This document shows positions 10,262-22,996 of a DNA stretch of 64,000 nt, piece after piece. The DNA is taken from NCBI GenBank assembly GCA_004369085.1, contig ML210236.1, positions 47,946-111,945 of the forward strand. Direction: 5' to 3'. The DNA comes from Coprinopsis marcescibilis (lineage: Eukaryota; Basidiomycota; Agaricomycetes; Agaricales; Psathyrellaceae). The translations under genes were made by a program, and so were the position numbers. The notes below the pieces were generated by a model. The model saw only the letters and a list, made by a program, of their open reading frames with translations. It was not told the origin of the DNA and searched no databases. The first letter of the stretch is position 1. Each line of letters begins with the position of its first letter.

Positions 10262-12306
10262 TTAGGCAAGAACTGGACCGATTTGGGCAAGGAGGTTTTC
10301 AGTACCGATAGCTGCAAGCCCAACAGGTGAGATCACTATGAAGAATGGATCAACGGTCCAACGTACGAATTCCCTTCAAGTACTTCTTGGCGGAAAGCTG
10401 CTTTGCTTTATCCTCAATTTGTGCGGGTGTTATGTTGCCATCCTTTGATATCAAGTACGCAACTATACCCGCAACATGGGGGGTAGCCTGCAAAGGTGAT
10501 TGAATAGCATGCTCAGGTTTTTAAATAGACGAACTTACCATGGATGTTCCGGAAATACTTGCAGTTGCCTTAACACAGACATTGATAAAAGAAAATTAAT
10601 CGCAGAAAAGTCAAATAGGCACAATGCAGCACTCACGGTGTCACTTCCAATCCAAGAGCTGATGATACTTTGGCCAGGGGCAAAGATATCAACAGCTGGG
10701 CCATAATTGGAGAAGGATGCTTTGAACTCGTCGATGTCAGAGGCGCCAACTGTGATTGCGGATGGGGCTCGAGCAGGGGAGAAGTTTCCGGCGTCCGCGT
10801 TGTTGTTTCCAGCTGCAACAATAACATGAATCCCTTTGGAAGTAAGCTTCCGCAGGGCATACAAGAGCATAAGTGTAAAGCAAGATTGAAGAGAATGGCT
10901 CTGTGTGCACTTGTTTGACAGCGTCGTCGATCGCCCGATTTTCTGACCCTCTGAGAGACATGGATACCACTGAGGGGCGTTTGGATTTCTCAGCTTCTAC
11001 AACAACCCAGCCCATGGCGGAAACTCTTTCGATTCAGTCAGTGTGGGAGTGTAGAGAAGGCAAGGAGGAAGGAAATTTCCGCACATTCCGCTTAAACTTC
11101 CGGAACTGTTGGAAGTCGAATGAGCAAGTCGGCTTTTGTAAATGTTTATACATGACGTACCCTTTTTCGTTGGGAACCTTCACCGCGATGATCGTCACAT
11201 TCTAGTAGTACAAGTCAAATAATGCACGTTGGGTCGGTGTCTGGGCAAGTACCTTCGCAACACCGAAATCAAGACCTCCTGCTGTTCCCCTGATTCATGC
11301 GGTAAGGACAAGCAAGAAACAGTTTATGAGAAAAGTAAAACATACGCGCAGTGCGTTCCGTGGCCGTTATCGTCGGTTGGGGGTCTGTATAGATTTAGAA
11401 GTGACAGGGGCCGCTGAAGAAAGGAAATTCTTTCACCTCAGAAGATCTACAAAATTCGCGCCGTAGCGAGCACGCCCGCCAAATTGTTTCTTTTTAGGGT
11501 CAGCGCGGCCTGAGGGATATGAGATTGTATCACTCACATGGGGGATTAGAACACCTAGTTCGGGGTCGATGAGCACATCAAAATTACGCGGATTGGAAAC
11601 TCACCAGTATCTGAAGAAAATGAAGCGTTAGTCACAGGATTTACTGGCCGCCAGCTGAAAGCTGCGATGTACTCACCGACAATGTAGATATCGACACCGG
11701 TACCGGCTACGGAATCGTAGGTGAACTGGAAGTTACGCCCCCTGGCACCGTGAAAACATAGTTAGTGGAAATGCTATAGGAGGCAATAGAAAAACATATA
11801 CCCTGGGTTAGTGTTGGCCAATGCTTGAGGTTGGGTGATTCGCTGCAAGCCCCAAGGGGCGTCCTGCCTTTTCATAAAGCTTGAGCCGACCTTACGGCTT
11901 GAAAGTCACTAGGATTGACATACTGTGTAATCACGCTCGTGGTGTGTAGGATACCATCTTCCGCGACGTACTCAACGTCGTCTGACCTCAGCAAAATTGC
12001 GAGGGCGGACGGGTTAAACTTCCTGTATGGCCGTTAGTGTTAAATAGATGCAACGAGCGCATCACCTACCTCAGAAGGCATTAATTATGTCCAAGTTTCC
12101 AGTATTGGATGCAACCCCCTGGCTGGCAAACCATAGCCCTCTTTCTCTAGCGGACACACCGGGCCTAAAAGCCACAATGTGTTTACCAGTTGTCTCGCCA
12201 GCAAAGGTTTGAATAGACCTCAACGCCGGCAAGGCACCTGGTGCTGAAAAGACACCGGGATAGCCAAAAGAGTGACAAGGGCAGTGAATATGGCTGTGAG
12301 GCGCAT
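10262..12306 (-). pseudogene. Subtilisin-like (S8A, proteinase K type) serine protease, 5' end broken
   Basis: The catalytic exons read well on the minus strand. The Asp block is IYIV-DTGVLIPH (split by an intron), the His block is DDNGHGTHCA, the oxyanion region is VIVAAGNNNADAGN and the Ser block is SISGTSM-ATPHVAG (split by an intron); it ends IGTENLLAQIGPVLA and stop. An I9 inhibitor-type propeptide (GKHIVAFRPGVS) precedes them. A signal peptide from the ATG at 12306 (MRLTAIFTALVTLLAIPVS) is out of frame with the propeptide (one base missing or two extra near 12248), and the propeptide exon meets an in-frame TGA at 12072-12074 before its donor site. With about ten introns the rest looks intact. 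A recent pseudogene or two assembly errors are the alternatives. If intact, it would be a secreted endopeptidase. Confidence 0.7.
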
Positions 12307-12388
12307 AGAGAAGTATAAGAAGACTTATGGGTAAGAATGCAAGGCTTGCGTGGGCTCGCTGCTTGAGATTACCAGGAGCCTCAGAGTA

Positions 12389-12397
12389 CCTTTTATA
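12389..12397 (-). promoter_or_regulatory. Candidate TATA box of the S8 protease gene
   Basis: TATAAAAGG on the minus strand about 85 nt upstream of the ATG at 12306. It supports that ATG and its signal peptide as the true start, even though the following frame is broken. Confidence 0.5.
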
Positions 12398-13560
12398 CAG
12401 GAACGAATTTTCATACGCGCCTGCAACACAATCGATCCGTGCCCGTTTGGCTTTAACTCGGTTGACAGCTGCGTCCATTCTCGATTCTGATCCTTGGTTG
12501 AATACGTCAACGAGATTTAGTTGTTGAACCTGGCTCAGGGGATCTGTGCTGCATCGGTGTGCCACATATTGGAGCAACTTGAATACACCTGGGCTGCTGG
12601 AAGGAACATAATATGAACTGATTGCAATGTCCCTTGGTAAAAGATATGATTTTGCATGGATCCCGTGGTGTATCATAGCAGGATAAACCGACCCCTTGAT
12701 GGGGCAACTAACATCCTACGAGCAGCTGCTGCAGAGGTAGACTTGACGGGCGATCGGATCTGCGTTCATAGTTTGTATTGGGAGGGTGTGCAGCTGGAAA
12801 ATCGGAAATCTGGCGTTGAAACATTTGGCATCATCATAACCATAGGGCTGTAACTTGTGCACAAGGCGAATTCACAGCTTTCGGCTGCTGGCAGCAGTTG
12901 TAGGTATCGAGGCGGTTCAAAGGCGGTTCCCCGGAAATCAATCAACTCGTGTCGGCCTCGGAACCCGCTCACGTCCAACTTTCCTAGGCTCCAAGGTAGT
13001 TGCTTGTATCGTGGTAGCGATGTGCTTCTAATCCCAAAACCACCCCGGGCGGGTGTTTACGAAAGGCATGATTAGTTAAGTAAGAGATTGCGTCGAAGGC
13101 GGGCCGTTTAGGATACAGCAATCATACTAGGAACACTCTTACAAGTTTTATTTCGTAGCAAATCCGGACGATGAAGCTGAAAAGAGCGCACATACGTATT
13201 TTCAGGTTCCCGGACTGTCGGGAAACTCGGGCGCTTGGGGGTTGTGGGCGCTCGCTATAATAAGGTGATCAATCGATTGTCTCGTGGCAATGTATCGGCA
13301 GTATGTCTGCCGCGCGTCGCTGGCAACGACTGTCAAGAAATGGCTGCAAAATAGTTTATTCCGTCCAAATGCTTCATAGAACTGTGGCACTGGTAGCCAG
13401 AGAAATGTTTCTACTCGAGTACCATATGATCTATCGACAGTTCCATACATGCTGGAATCCCGCAACTGCGGTAAGGCCCGTCGACCGCTGAGGGTGGGCG
13501 GTGTTCGGGTTGCATAGACACAGCCCACAGCTCATCACGCTGGCAGGGCTTTCCTGCCAC
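12398..13560. other. Divergent intergenic region between two protease genes
   Basis: About 1.1 kb that would hold the promoters of the minus-strand S8 protease and the plus-strand M43 protease. Only short unsupported frames are present. Confidence 0.5.
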
Positions 13561-13567
13561 TATATAA
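13561..13567 (+). promoter_or_regulatory. Candidate TATA box of the M43 metalloprotease
   Basis: TATATAA about 100 nt upstream of the ATG at 13665. Called on motif and spacing. Confidence 0.45.
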
Positions 13568-13664
13568 CATTGGCAACATTGAACAGTCAGTGCACATTCC
13601 CCTTCTACGCTCTCCTTTCATTGTTTGGTTTCCTGTTTCGCGTCCTTCAAGTTAGACTTTTAGA

Positions 13665-14986
13665 ATGCTCCTGTCGACATTTGTCCCCATGCTGGGCCTC
13701 TGGCTCAGCATTTCCACGAGTGCTGTGGCGTCCCCAAACTTTCAGTTTCACAGGCTTGAACGCCCCAGTGGCCAGTCCCAAAATGGCGGCCTCGAGCCCG
13801 CGAAGTCCTCGCCGCGATTGGGATCGTAGGTCAATCAGGCTCTTAGTCGGATCTGACTGATTGACGTCTGTATGTAGACAGTGCAACCTCCACACAAGCG
13901 CCGAAGAGAGGGCAGAGGAGAACAAAAGTCTAAGACGCATGCGTTCCTCGCACAGAGCTGGAGAATGGAGTGACGTTACGATCCCAGTTCATTTCCATAT
14001 CCTAGCATCCAATGAGACAGAAGCTGGTGGCTGGCTTCCGTGAGTCCTTTTCTACATTGATCAAGTGAGAAACAACATGCTGACTTGTTCTCTGTAACTG
14101 CAAGAGACGAGCAAATTGAGGCGCAGATGCAGGTTCTGAATGATGATTTCGCGGCAGTTCAAATAAACTGGGAGCTGGTTAACGTGACAAGAATCATCAA
14201 CGAGCGCTGGTTCCACGGCCTAGGAGACAAGCCTGTGGAAAAGTAAGAAAATGCTTTTTGTGCCTTTCGCTGGTCATTCGAGTTGACATTTTGCATTTGA
14301 AAAGGATGTGGCTAGAGGTTGGTAAAGAGTTACGAGTCGGTGGCATAGACGTCCTAAACATCTACACAAGCGAGTGAGTATATCAGTCTCTCCATGGGGC
14401 CAATTGTTGCTGACTCTTTCGATTTACCCAGACACGCAGAGGGTCTGGGATATGCATCAATGCCCAGCTTCTTCGACGGAACGGTGGAGTCCCTGACTTC
14501 GGACGGAATTGTTATCAACGCCTACACACTTCCAGGTGGACGATATGCCCCATACAACGGCGGACGCACATTGACTCACGAAGCCGGTCACTGGGCTGGG
14601 CTCCATCACACCTTTGTTGAGGTAAGCTAGTAGTAGCTCTTCATTCGTGTTGTCCAAGGCACTTGCTCACACTTCCATTTGATTCCATGAATAGGAGGAA
14701 GATAGGGTGAAGGAGGGCTGTGATGGAAATGGAGACTATGTTGATGATACTCCAGCTCAACTCGAGCCCACATATGACTGCCAACAGCGGGATACATGTG
14801 CTGAGCAGGAAGGTCTGGATCCAATTAGTAAGTTGCATTCCAACTGCTATCTTCAGCAGTCTTCTGATCATCAGAATGCCAGACAACTTTATGGACTACT
14901 CTTTCGATACTTGCTTGCAAGAATTTACACCCGGTCAGATTGAGCGAATGCGGCAGGAGATTGCTACATATCGCGAGATTGAGTGA
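13665..14986 (+). CDS. Secreted M43-family (pappalysin-type) metalloprotease
   Basis: Secreted zinc endopeptidase. Exons that join in frame: 13665-13825, 13878-14039, 14105-14242, 14305-14373, 14432-14621 and 14695-14827, then a last exon to 14986. A signal peptide opens the protein. The first domain carries IPVHFHILASNE and QVLNDDFA. The metzincin zinc motif is HEAGHWAGLHHTF, and the Met-turn region is NFMDYSFDTC. Cysteine-rich GCDGNGDYVDDTPAQ and RDTCAEQEG segments between them fit the family. One oddity: the donor after LDPI leaves one base, while every available acceptor before MPDNFMDYS needs two, so the last junction is off by one. Either a real frameshift removes the Met-turn or one base is wrong. 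Confidence 0.85.
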
Positions 14987-15781
14987 TTATTTGATGGATG
15001 GTTAGTAGCTGGATCATTGATCTATGGGGCTTTGACGTCGTCGTATTCGAGGGATTTATCTATGGTTTAAGGTTATATTGGTATTAATGGAACTGCTTGA
15101 ACGTTCACCATTGAGACTGGATCGATGTTGTCATCAATAGAAGGCCTTGTCGATATATTTCATGGCAAGGCTTCGACAAACATCATATGTATTTGCAGTA
15201 TCGATGGATGAGTCGACTCGTGAGAATAGGTCGATCTGTTTACCTAGTCTTGTCCCCATCGCGAAATCGATATGGGTCGGGAAACGTTGTGTCACGCCCA
15301 TCGTTTAATAGCGAGCTCTGGACTAGCATTATTGCTTATTCTGACACGCGAGGTGCCGAAGAGAAAGCGCTTCATGAAGTCAAGTAGCAAGACCAGCAAA
15401 GACCACGATATCATCATGGCGGCATTGACAGATCTGATGTAACAACTTCCTGTTGCTGTAGATGCTTTAAATAAACAATGTGCACGAAGCCAGACGACTT
15501 GAATGCTCGGCGTGGCTACATAATTAAAGCGTCTGTTTGATTCCGGCATAGATTCGTACTTATAGTATATCGTTATAAATAAATGAGATAAAATGTACAA
15601 CTGTCGAGGACGCGTCCCATGATACGGAGAAAGAATGTTACAGCATAGAAGATGAAGCAAAATACTTGCGTGTAGCAATAGTTCATAAAATTGGCCTACC
15701 CTTCAGGATCATAAACGATATTTGCAGGAGACCTAGTTGACCGGAAGTTGAGCAACAGTCAAGAAACCCATGCAAGAAAAA
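14987..15781. other. Convergent intergenic region
   Basis: About 800 nt between the 3' ends of the M43 protease and the Hsp70-like gene. It is AT-rich and has no supported gene or RNA. Confidence 0.5.
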
Positions 15782-18180
15782 CTACCTTTTCTCCACTCCC
15801 TTATTATTGCACAATCAATAGTCAGCGACATTTAAAACGACGTCTACAAGCACATTTACTTACGTTCTCTTTCCATGAGAATACTGCCTTCAGCTCTGAC
15901 AGTCCGAACATCAAAACGAGTTTGTAATGTAGGCGATAATATGGTCCCTCAGGTCCTTCTTTCTTGAACTGGTCCCCCAGGTTCACTAAATGCGAAAGAT
16001 CCACGACGATTGTGCATAGGCGGAAATAGTTTGCTTGATGCGTTAAACGGTGAAGGACCTCGGGGTAAGCATACATCAAGTCAGAAGGCGATCAAGCCCA
16101 CCTCGATCCACATCCTTCCACAGTGGAATTGCAGCCTTTCCTTTATAGCACCACACATACACCGTCGCCTTCTGCAACTTATCCATAGTCTTGCGTGAGA
16201 TGTGAAAGTCTTTCGAGAACTCCTTCGTCTCTGAAACTTGGGTATTCTATCTCGTCGAACAGTCGTCAGTTTTACAGCCAAAACAGAGAGTAACCGAATT
16301 GACCTTAGGAAGAATAATACTAAACGCGTTCTTGATATTCCTATGCCCCGAGAGCGAGATATACGAGTCCTTCACCCTCATTACATGATCAGGGTTCTGG
16401 GGATCGAATCTTGTGTTCGAGAATTGCCCATATGTGAATTTGGATACTCGAGTGCGCACGCAGTGGTCGATGTAAAACGACATGGCACCATCTGCCACAG
16501 CCTTATTCCTATAAACGGGTCGATCGTTGGCATAGATAATACTACAGAGGTGCACATACAAGTGATTTTCCGGCCTGATAACATGGAAACCCTGGGGCTG
16601 AAGGGTGTCCGAAACGCGTTGAAACAGCCAATCACTACTTGAAAATCCACCGACAAGGACGACATGCTGAATACAAGTCAGTTTGCCATTTCTTGGTTTT
16701 GGTTGGAGACTCACTGAGAACGGCTTATGGGAAAGCCTCCATTGTTCCTTGACGGCCTCGACAACGCAATTTATGGAAGGCTCAAAGAACTCTGCAACCT
16801 TCGAGCTATAGAAACCGTTTGAGATTATGTATACAGGAAGCTAACGTGAAAGCGTACCCAGTAATCTTAAGCTGTCCATACCGAATTCCCGTCTCAGGCT
16901 CATTGTCACGGGTGGACCCAAACTTGACAAATTGAGGATCACCTGCGTTCCGAAACCTCAGCTTCGTCGTCCGGTCAAAACATCGAACGATGTTGTTTAA
17001 ATCGTCAAAGAACTCTGAATCCTTGAGGTGTTCTGTAGGTCCGTGCACTGTTCAGGCTATCGTCATAAACGTTCCTGTAAGTCTCTCACCAGTTAGGAAG
17101 GCGCGAGCACCCAAACTAACGAAGACCGAGCCATTGAAGTGACACTGCGGGGGCGCGATCTCTTCAAAAATTCTTGCCACACTCCTGTCATCCCTAGTTT
17201 GGGCGTAAGCACTGATGTCGACCGTCCCCCCTCCTGCGTCCACGATGGCAACCCCACCACCATGCTATGAAATATCCACGTCCCTTCTTAAGTACACGAA
17301 ATAAATTAGGAGCCACCTCGCTCACCTTCAAGCAATCAGGCGGCAGCCCGTTTTCCAGTGAATAATGCAAGCTAGCTTCTCCTTCAGTGACAAAATGAAC
17401 GCGCTCACGACCAGACTGCGTGTTGGGTATAAGGCCAGCTGCGATTGCGGCGTCCCTGAGTTGACTTTGCTGAGATCCTTCCCAACCGTTAGGATGCGAC
17501 AGTACGTATTCAACAGTCGGCCCTAACGTCGCCCAAAGGTCCGGACCATTCGGATGCGTTTCTCGAATGTACTTGCTTGCACAGTCGAGCAAGTAACGAA
17601 GGAAGTCACTGTATACTTGCACGATCGTCTTGTTATGCGGTAGTGGTGGCAACCTGCTGGCCAGATCTGTAGATTTCTCGCCTAAAGGTCTTAGATGGAG
17701 CTTAAACCTGAACATAAATGGTCGCCTTGAGCCAGAAGGTCGAGAAATATGCAGCTAGCAACGTACCATTCGACTTTGATCCATCCTTCCTCCTCTGCCT
17801 GCTCGTATAACCCTTCACTTAGCGCCTCAGCTCCAACCGCCCTAGCCTTTCCTACCCCATCGTAGTAGATCACAGTAGGTATCTTTGAGGAGCCACTGAC
17901 ATGCTCTTGTGCTGGAAATCTAGAGGCGATCAGGCACGAATCGCATCCAAGGGAACCAACAATGCAAGCTCACCTCGTTACGCCCTGTATCTTGGGAACC
18001 TGGCCTGGATCCAATATGCTGAAAATATGTATAAGTTCCCGTAGCAGATATCCAATGCCAGGAGGTATCATGTCGCCAAATGGCTGCATACCTGTAAGAG
18101 ATACCACTGAATGTCGTCCCAACGTCGAAGGCAAGAACCAGTTTGCGCCTGTAGCCGTTATATGCACTCCTCGAGGTCAT
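15782..18180 (-). CDS. Hsp70-superfamily ATPase (HSPA12-like)
   Basis: Cytosolic actin-fold ATPase of the divergent Hsp70/HSPA12-like type that is expanded in basidiomycetes. Starting at the ATG at 18180, the first exon holds the phosphate-1 loop (AFDVGTTFSGISY). The phosphate-2 motif is IVDAGGGTVDISAY, split by an intron near 17255, and the adenosine motif is HVVLVGGFSSSDWLFQRV. It is followed by VADGAMSFYIDHCVRTRVSK, typical of this subfamily in place of a canonical substrate-binding domain. The C-terminus reads LSELKAVFSWKEN, then a small last exon encoding GVEKR and a stop at 15782-15784. About ten short introns are required. No signal peptide is seen. Chaperone activity is not certain for this branch; the substrate is unknown. 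Confidence 0.88.
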
Positions 18181-18653
18181 GGCTAAGATGAGAGTGGTGG
18201 AAAGGTGTGCACAGCAAACTCGACAAAAGGCGTGGTGTTCATCACAGGTGCTGTCAAAAGCCGAAAAGCGCCCAACATGTCCTCGTGCGCAGCTAAGCTT
18301 TCTCACGAGGTCCGAATCAATCGGACTCCAGAAAGACCCGCTTGCGGGCAATACTTATACTCTAAGAGGCTTGCATCTTGGCCATTATCAAGGTAAATTA
18401 AACTGACCTGAAATACGGCGAGCCTATCCTTTTCCTATAGCATGAGCCTTGCTCGTAGTACAGTTCTGTACATATCGATTAAACGAAACGTATTGCCGTA
18501 ATGTGACAGGTAAAAAGTCAACACGATTAGTAGTATATACTAGCACAAGCCTAATATTTCTGCAACCAGTCTCAGACCCTGCGTATAGATCTGCCTACAT
18601 AGTACAAATATGTATTTCACTTAAGGTGAGGTCAGTAGATCGCAACACTGTTA
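18181..18653. other. Intergenic, upstream of the Hsp70-like gene
   Basis: About 470 nt holding the promoter of the Hsp70-like gene and the 3' flank of the GMC gene. No clear TATA box or other element was recognised. Confidence 0.45.
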
Positions 18654-21245
18654 TCAGTTCCAAGCTTCCTTGATGAAGTCTGCCGCCTATAAATGGTCTG
18701 GTTAGCCATCTGCAGATCGCAAACTTCAACACCACAGCGTATCACTCACCCTCTCCCCAATCATATAGACTGATGATGACTAAACATAACATATCAGCAC
18801 ACACAACCCATTCGATATCGAACAACAATAACTCACAGTATGTGCACTGATCGGGATCGGTACAATCGACGCATCGGCAACTCTCACATTAGCAACCCCA
18901 TAAACCCTCAACTTCTCATCCACTACACCACCCAACTCCTTCGGCAACATCGCCAGTGTACCCGTGACGTGGTTATCGCTCGCAACATTCGCCCTTCCCC
19001 AGCCTTCCACAGCCGCATCGGTCTCATCCACACCAGGCTCAAACTCTCCCTTGAAGATAGTCGATAGGGGTGGGGAGCGAAGCTGCTTACGGCCGAGCTG
19101 CATACCAGCGACGTGGCCCGCAACGTCGAGGGGATGGGACCAATAAGCGGGGTCGATGAGAGGTACGTCAGTAGGAACATTTGTCCGGATATGAATACGT
19201 CCACGGGCAAAAGGTTGGTACAAAACGGTGTTTACTGTTGTGAAATTGGCAAGTGGTGGCCTGTTGGCGAAAGGCGTAGGTCCAGAATACCCGGGTTCTG
19301 CAACCAAGTCGGTGTAAGACAACAAGTGAATGATTTGGTAGTGTAAAGGAAACACGCACCGACGTTGATCTCCAGCAAACCCGACTGGTCCTTCTCATAG
19401 AGGTCGAGCATGATCTGATGTTGAGCTACAATTCCCTTCTGCAGGTCTTGATTTCCATTAGAGTAGATAGTGGCGTAATGCTGGAGGTTTTTCTTCGCTC
19501 GGCTAACCAGAGACGAAATCTGAGTGGAATTTAAGACAGTGGAAGGCGCGACGATCGACAGGGTACGCGGGGCAGCAGAGTAAAAACCTAGAAAAATGGA
19601 TTATCACTTATCGTTTGGATTTTGCGGTGGAAGAGCTGTCATACCGGTGCGATTAGCGTTCCATAAAGCCACCTGCTCGTCGGAGAAGGTCGAGTTCTGA
19701 AGAAGTACGTCCTTGGTGGTTCTGTAGTTTTTAGTACTACACCTGGAAATGTACAAAACGATATACTGACGTAGCATTGGTGAACGCGTTGACCCAACTG
19801 TGAACGTGATCTGGATCCAGCGATTAATGGAGCTCGCATAGAGAGTCGGAAGGGCTTGAAACATACCAGCGAAATTCTCGCCCACAGTGGGCAAATCCAA
19901 CACCGGCGTTACACCAGCCGCGTTCAAGATCCTACGCACACAACTGAGTCAGCCTTTTACACCCCCAAAGTTATGGAAGCGATACACACGTTGTATTGCC
20001 GACACCTGATAATTCCATGATCTGTGGACTACGGAGGGTACCGGCAGAAAGGATGACCTCCCTTCCGACTTTCGCAACCTGAGTGTTCCCAGAAGCATCA
20101 ATAAACTCGACGCTAGTGGCTACGAGAGGGTCAGTAGGTGATGCCCGAGCGGCCCATCCAATTCTCCGTCCACCAGCATTCGTCAAAACTACGAGATTGG
20201 CTTGGTTCTGGAAGGGGGTATAGTAGGCGCAAGCGGACGAACATCTGAGGGGTACACGCACTCGTCAGCAAGGGGGCAGCGCGACTCAGGCATAAACGAC
20301 GACGAACCGTGTGTTATTCCTTGCATCCAGTGAATTCGGAGCAACCCCAACCTGCTTCAAGACATTCCCGTCTGCCAAATCCTGCGACGGTGCAAGACCT
20401 TGGTTCGCCACCGCGCCTTCTGCCCACATATTCGACTGTGGGAAGAAGAAATTCGGGAAGCCGACTTTGATCCTGCCTTCAGTGTTCTCTCCGGCGAGCC
20501 CGTGGACAGAAGTATCGAATCTAATGTGGCCTTGCCCAACTTGAACCGGGCTCGGGGGGATGAAGAGTTCAGACTTCTTGAAATAGGGTAGGACTGCGTC
20601 CCATGTCCAGAAGGCACTGTTGTTATTGATAGCGGACCATGCATCGTATTGGACTTTCTCTGCGCGAGGCTGAGGGTGGCCATGACCGGATTAGGTCTGG
20701 ATGAAACGGAGTTGCAAAGGTATTCGCTTACGAAGATCATTCCATTGACTATATGAAATCGTTAGTCTATGATTGTCTGAAGGGAAATGTTGGACTCACT
20801 AAGCGTACTCCCTCCAAGACCCTTCCCAGCCCCGATAGTTAAAGTACGGCCATTGAGGTTGGGCTGAGGTACGGTCTGGTAGGCCCAGTTGAGTGTGGAA
20901 TCGCGACCGATGAATCCAGGAATGAACACCTAGACCATGTCAGCCGACTGGTGCCCTATTTTTGCATATGTTTATCCCTTACAGAGGGATTATTCTCGGC
21001 GTTGCCGCCCGCCTCGAGGACCAACACTTTCATCTGTTGGTTCTCCGCCAGCCTACTCGCAACTGCCAAACCTCTGCATATAACGTGTCAAGGACGGGCG
21101 ACGAAGACAACAGAAATACTAACGCAGTGCCTCCGCCAATAACGACGTAATCATACGTCGTAGCGGGATCGAACCCTTGACCTAACACAGATGTCACGCT
21201 ACAGAGCGACACATACGCCAGCAACGCCTTGAATCGCAGTTGCAT
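18654..21245 (-). CDS. Secreted GMC oxidoreductase (AA3_2-like, aryl-alcohol oxidase/glucose oxidase type)
   Basis: FAD-dependent oxidase or dehydrogenase of the glucose-methanol-choline family. It starts at the ATG at 21245 with a signal peptide (MQLRFKALLAYVSLCSVTSV). The ADP-binding motif is DYVVIGGGTA-GLAVASRL (intron inside), followed by VLVLEAGG and the GMC signature GAGKGLGGSTL-INGMIF. GREVILSAGTLRSPQIMELSG is a second signature region. The catalytic end has NHVTGTLAM, with the first active-site His, and VADASIVPIPISAHT, with the second; the last exon reads AADFIKEAWN. Splice phases were checked around 20.6-20.8 kb and join cleanly (INGMIF to KVQYDAW). Such enzymes can feed H2O2 to peroxidases or LPMOs or reduce quinones made by laccases; substrate cannot be told from sequence alone. 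Confidence 0.9.
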
Positions 21246-22241
21246 CTTCAGAACTTGCAAAAAAGACCTAGAAATCGAGTATCAGTGGATATAGAACTGG
21301 AGCAAAGGAGGTTGAATACATTCCACAACGAAACATGCCTTTTAAGCGATTATCGTGACTAGTTCCCGATTAACAAACCGCCGCCGACATACTTCGGAGG
21401 AAAGCCTCCATTTTTATTGGCTAAACAAAGCTCGTGCTGTAAGCCTGCCGGACCCGGTCGCCCAGTCTAACGCACCGGTTGGGGTTTGTAACACTCTGGA
21501 CGAGGGGCTATGTAAACATTTACATATGACCGAGTGGGGGGTTTATTCTGAGCGCAGCAGTTCAGCGTGAAAATTCGTAAAGGGTAAGGCAATGTACGTA
21601 CACTTTGCCTACGGGTTTCTATCGTCAAGATCCATTTAGTAGCTAGAGTAGTCTGAAGCGCGGTGTGACGCAAGTGTAACGCATGCAGATCAGTGATGAA
21701 AGCGAGGCATGGTGTAACCGAGATCCATATTTGGAAAATCAATAGGAAGAGAGGATTGAAATTGAATGAGAGGCCGTTGTTAGCGCATGGTACTTGTTTG
21801 CCGGAGTTCGACGAAGTCGGAGAAATGCAATGACGGTAATAAAACTTGATTCAACGAAGTACATCACCCATCACACAATGCCTATGTACACAGGCCTCAT
21901 CGTATGAATATCAGATCCCGCCCAACGAGAAGAAGACATGCATGCATTACCGAGCATTTTCTGCTGCTGGGAATCCCAAACCAATGTGAGAGGCGCCCGC
22001 TAAACAGCCATGATTGAGGAGAAGCGCGGCACTGACGACGGTCCGCTTGATGTTTAGATGGGGCCATGTTCTCCATCATAGTCGGCGTCGGCAAGGGGTT
22101 CGAGGGATGGGTCCGAATCAAGTCCAGCTAGACGACGCTAGACTATTAGATTGCGTTTCAATTGGGAAGAAAGGAGAACACACGGGTTAAGGTTGGTGAC
22201 TTTGAAAAACGGCACTAAATAACGGCCTGTGCGATCCTTCG
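21246..22241. other. Intergenic between GMC oxidoreductase and RRP46
   Basis: About 1 kb. It contains the GMC promoter (minus strand) and the 3' flank of the exosome gene. Short open frames near 21470-21740 and 21900-22120 have no recognisable features. Confidence 0.5.
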
Positions 22242-22996
22242 TCATGGTAACTCGCTCGGAGTAAGGCTTGACTTGATAGTTTCGTACACCCGTCCCGCTG
22301 CATTGGCGGCGATTTCCCTAGCCGATTCCAAATCTTCAACTTTAAATGATCCTTGCGTCGCCCGCCAATTCGTCCATACACAAGTCCACCTGGCGTTATC
22401 TGCGAACATGAACGCAAAACAGCCTCCCTCCACAACCTGCTTCGCTTGCTCCTCCACTGGATCCAACACAAATTCGTTCCCCGCCGTCTTCCCCATCGCA
22501 ATTGCGCAAACGACACCTCTCATTGGGATGGATCCCGCATTGAGAAGCGCCAACGTACTCGAATTGATCATTGCCGCGACCTGCCCATCCCTCTCTATGG
22601 ATTCTATCGAGGTTGAGGAAGCGAGGTTCTGGATAACGACCTGAATCAACGTGCGTGGGTTTTTGGTCAATATCAGAGAAGGCGTAATTGCTGAACGGAT
22701 GGCTGCGGCTTGAGCTTTTGATTCGGTCGCTGGAACGTTAGAGAGCGGTCTAACTGAAACTTCTAAGGTTGCTTGGGACGCCTGTTCCGCTGCAAGTCGA
22801 ACTTCGATGGGTCCAGAAACGGAAGCCAGAGCGACTGTTCCACCTAATGACAATTTAAGTTTCTGCCTCCGAAAAAGATATTGGGGTACATACCGAATCC
22901 AAACCGTGCAGATCCATCTGCACGAGCCAGCCCATCATATGAGATGGATATAGGACGTAAGTCTCCTTGAAAATTGGCGTTGACTGGGGAGGACAT
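22242..22996 (-). CDS. RRP46: Exosome core subunit RRP46 (EXOSC5 family, RNase PH fold)
   Basis: Subunit of the six-member RNase PH ring of the RNA exosome, acting in nuclear and cytoplasmic 3'-5' RNA processing and decay. Two exons fit exactly: 22894-22996 and 22242-22843, giving about 234 residues, the usual length. Conserved blocks are RPISISYDGLARADGSARF, GGTVALASVSGPIEVRLA, TLEVSVRPLSNVP, NPRTLIQVVIQNL and AGSIPMRGVVCAI, then EFVLDPVEEQ. The order and wording match EXOSC5/Rrp46 rather than Rrp41, Mtr3 or Rrp43. As in other eukaryotic ring subunits the protein is expected to be catalytically inert. The start at MSSPVNANFQ is chosen because it puts the conserved RPI segment about 15 residues in, as in relatives. 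Confidence 0.9.
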
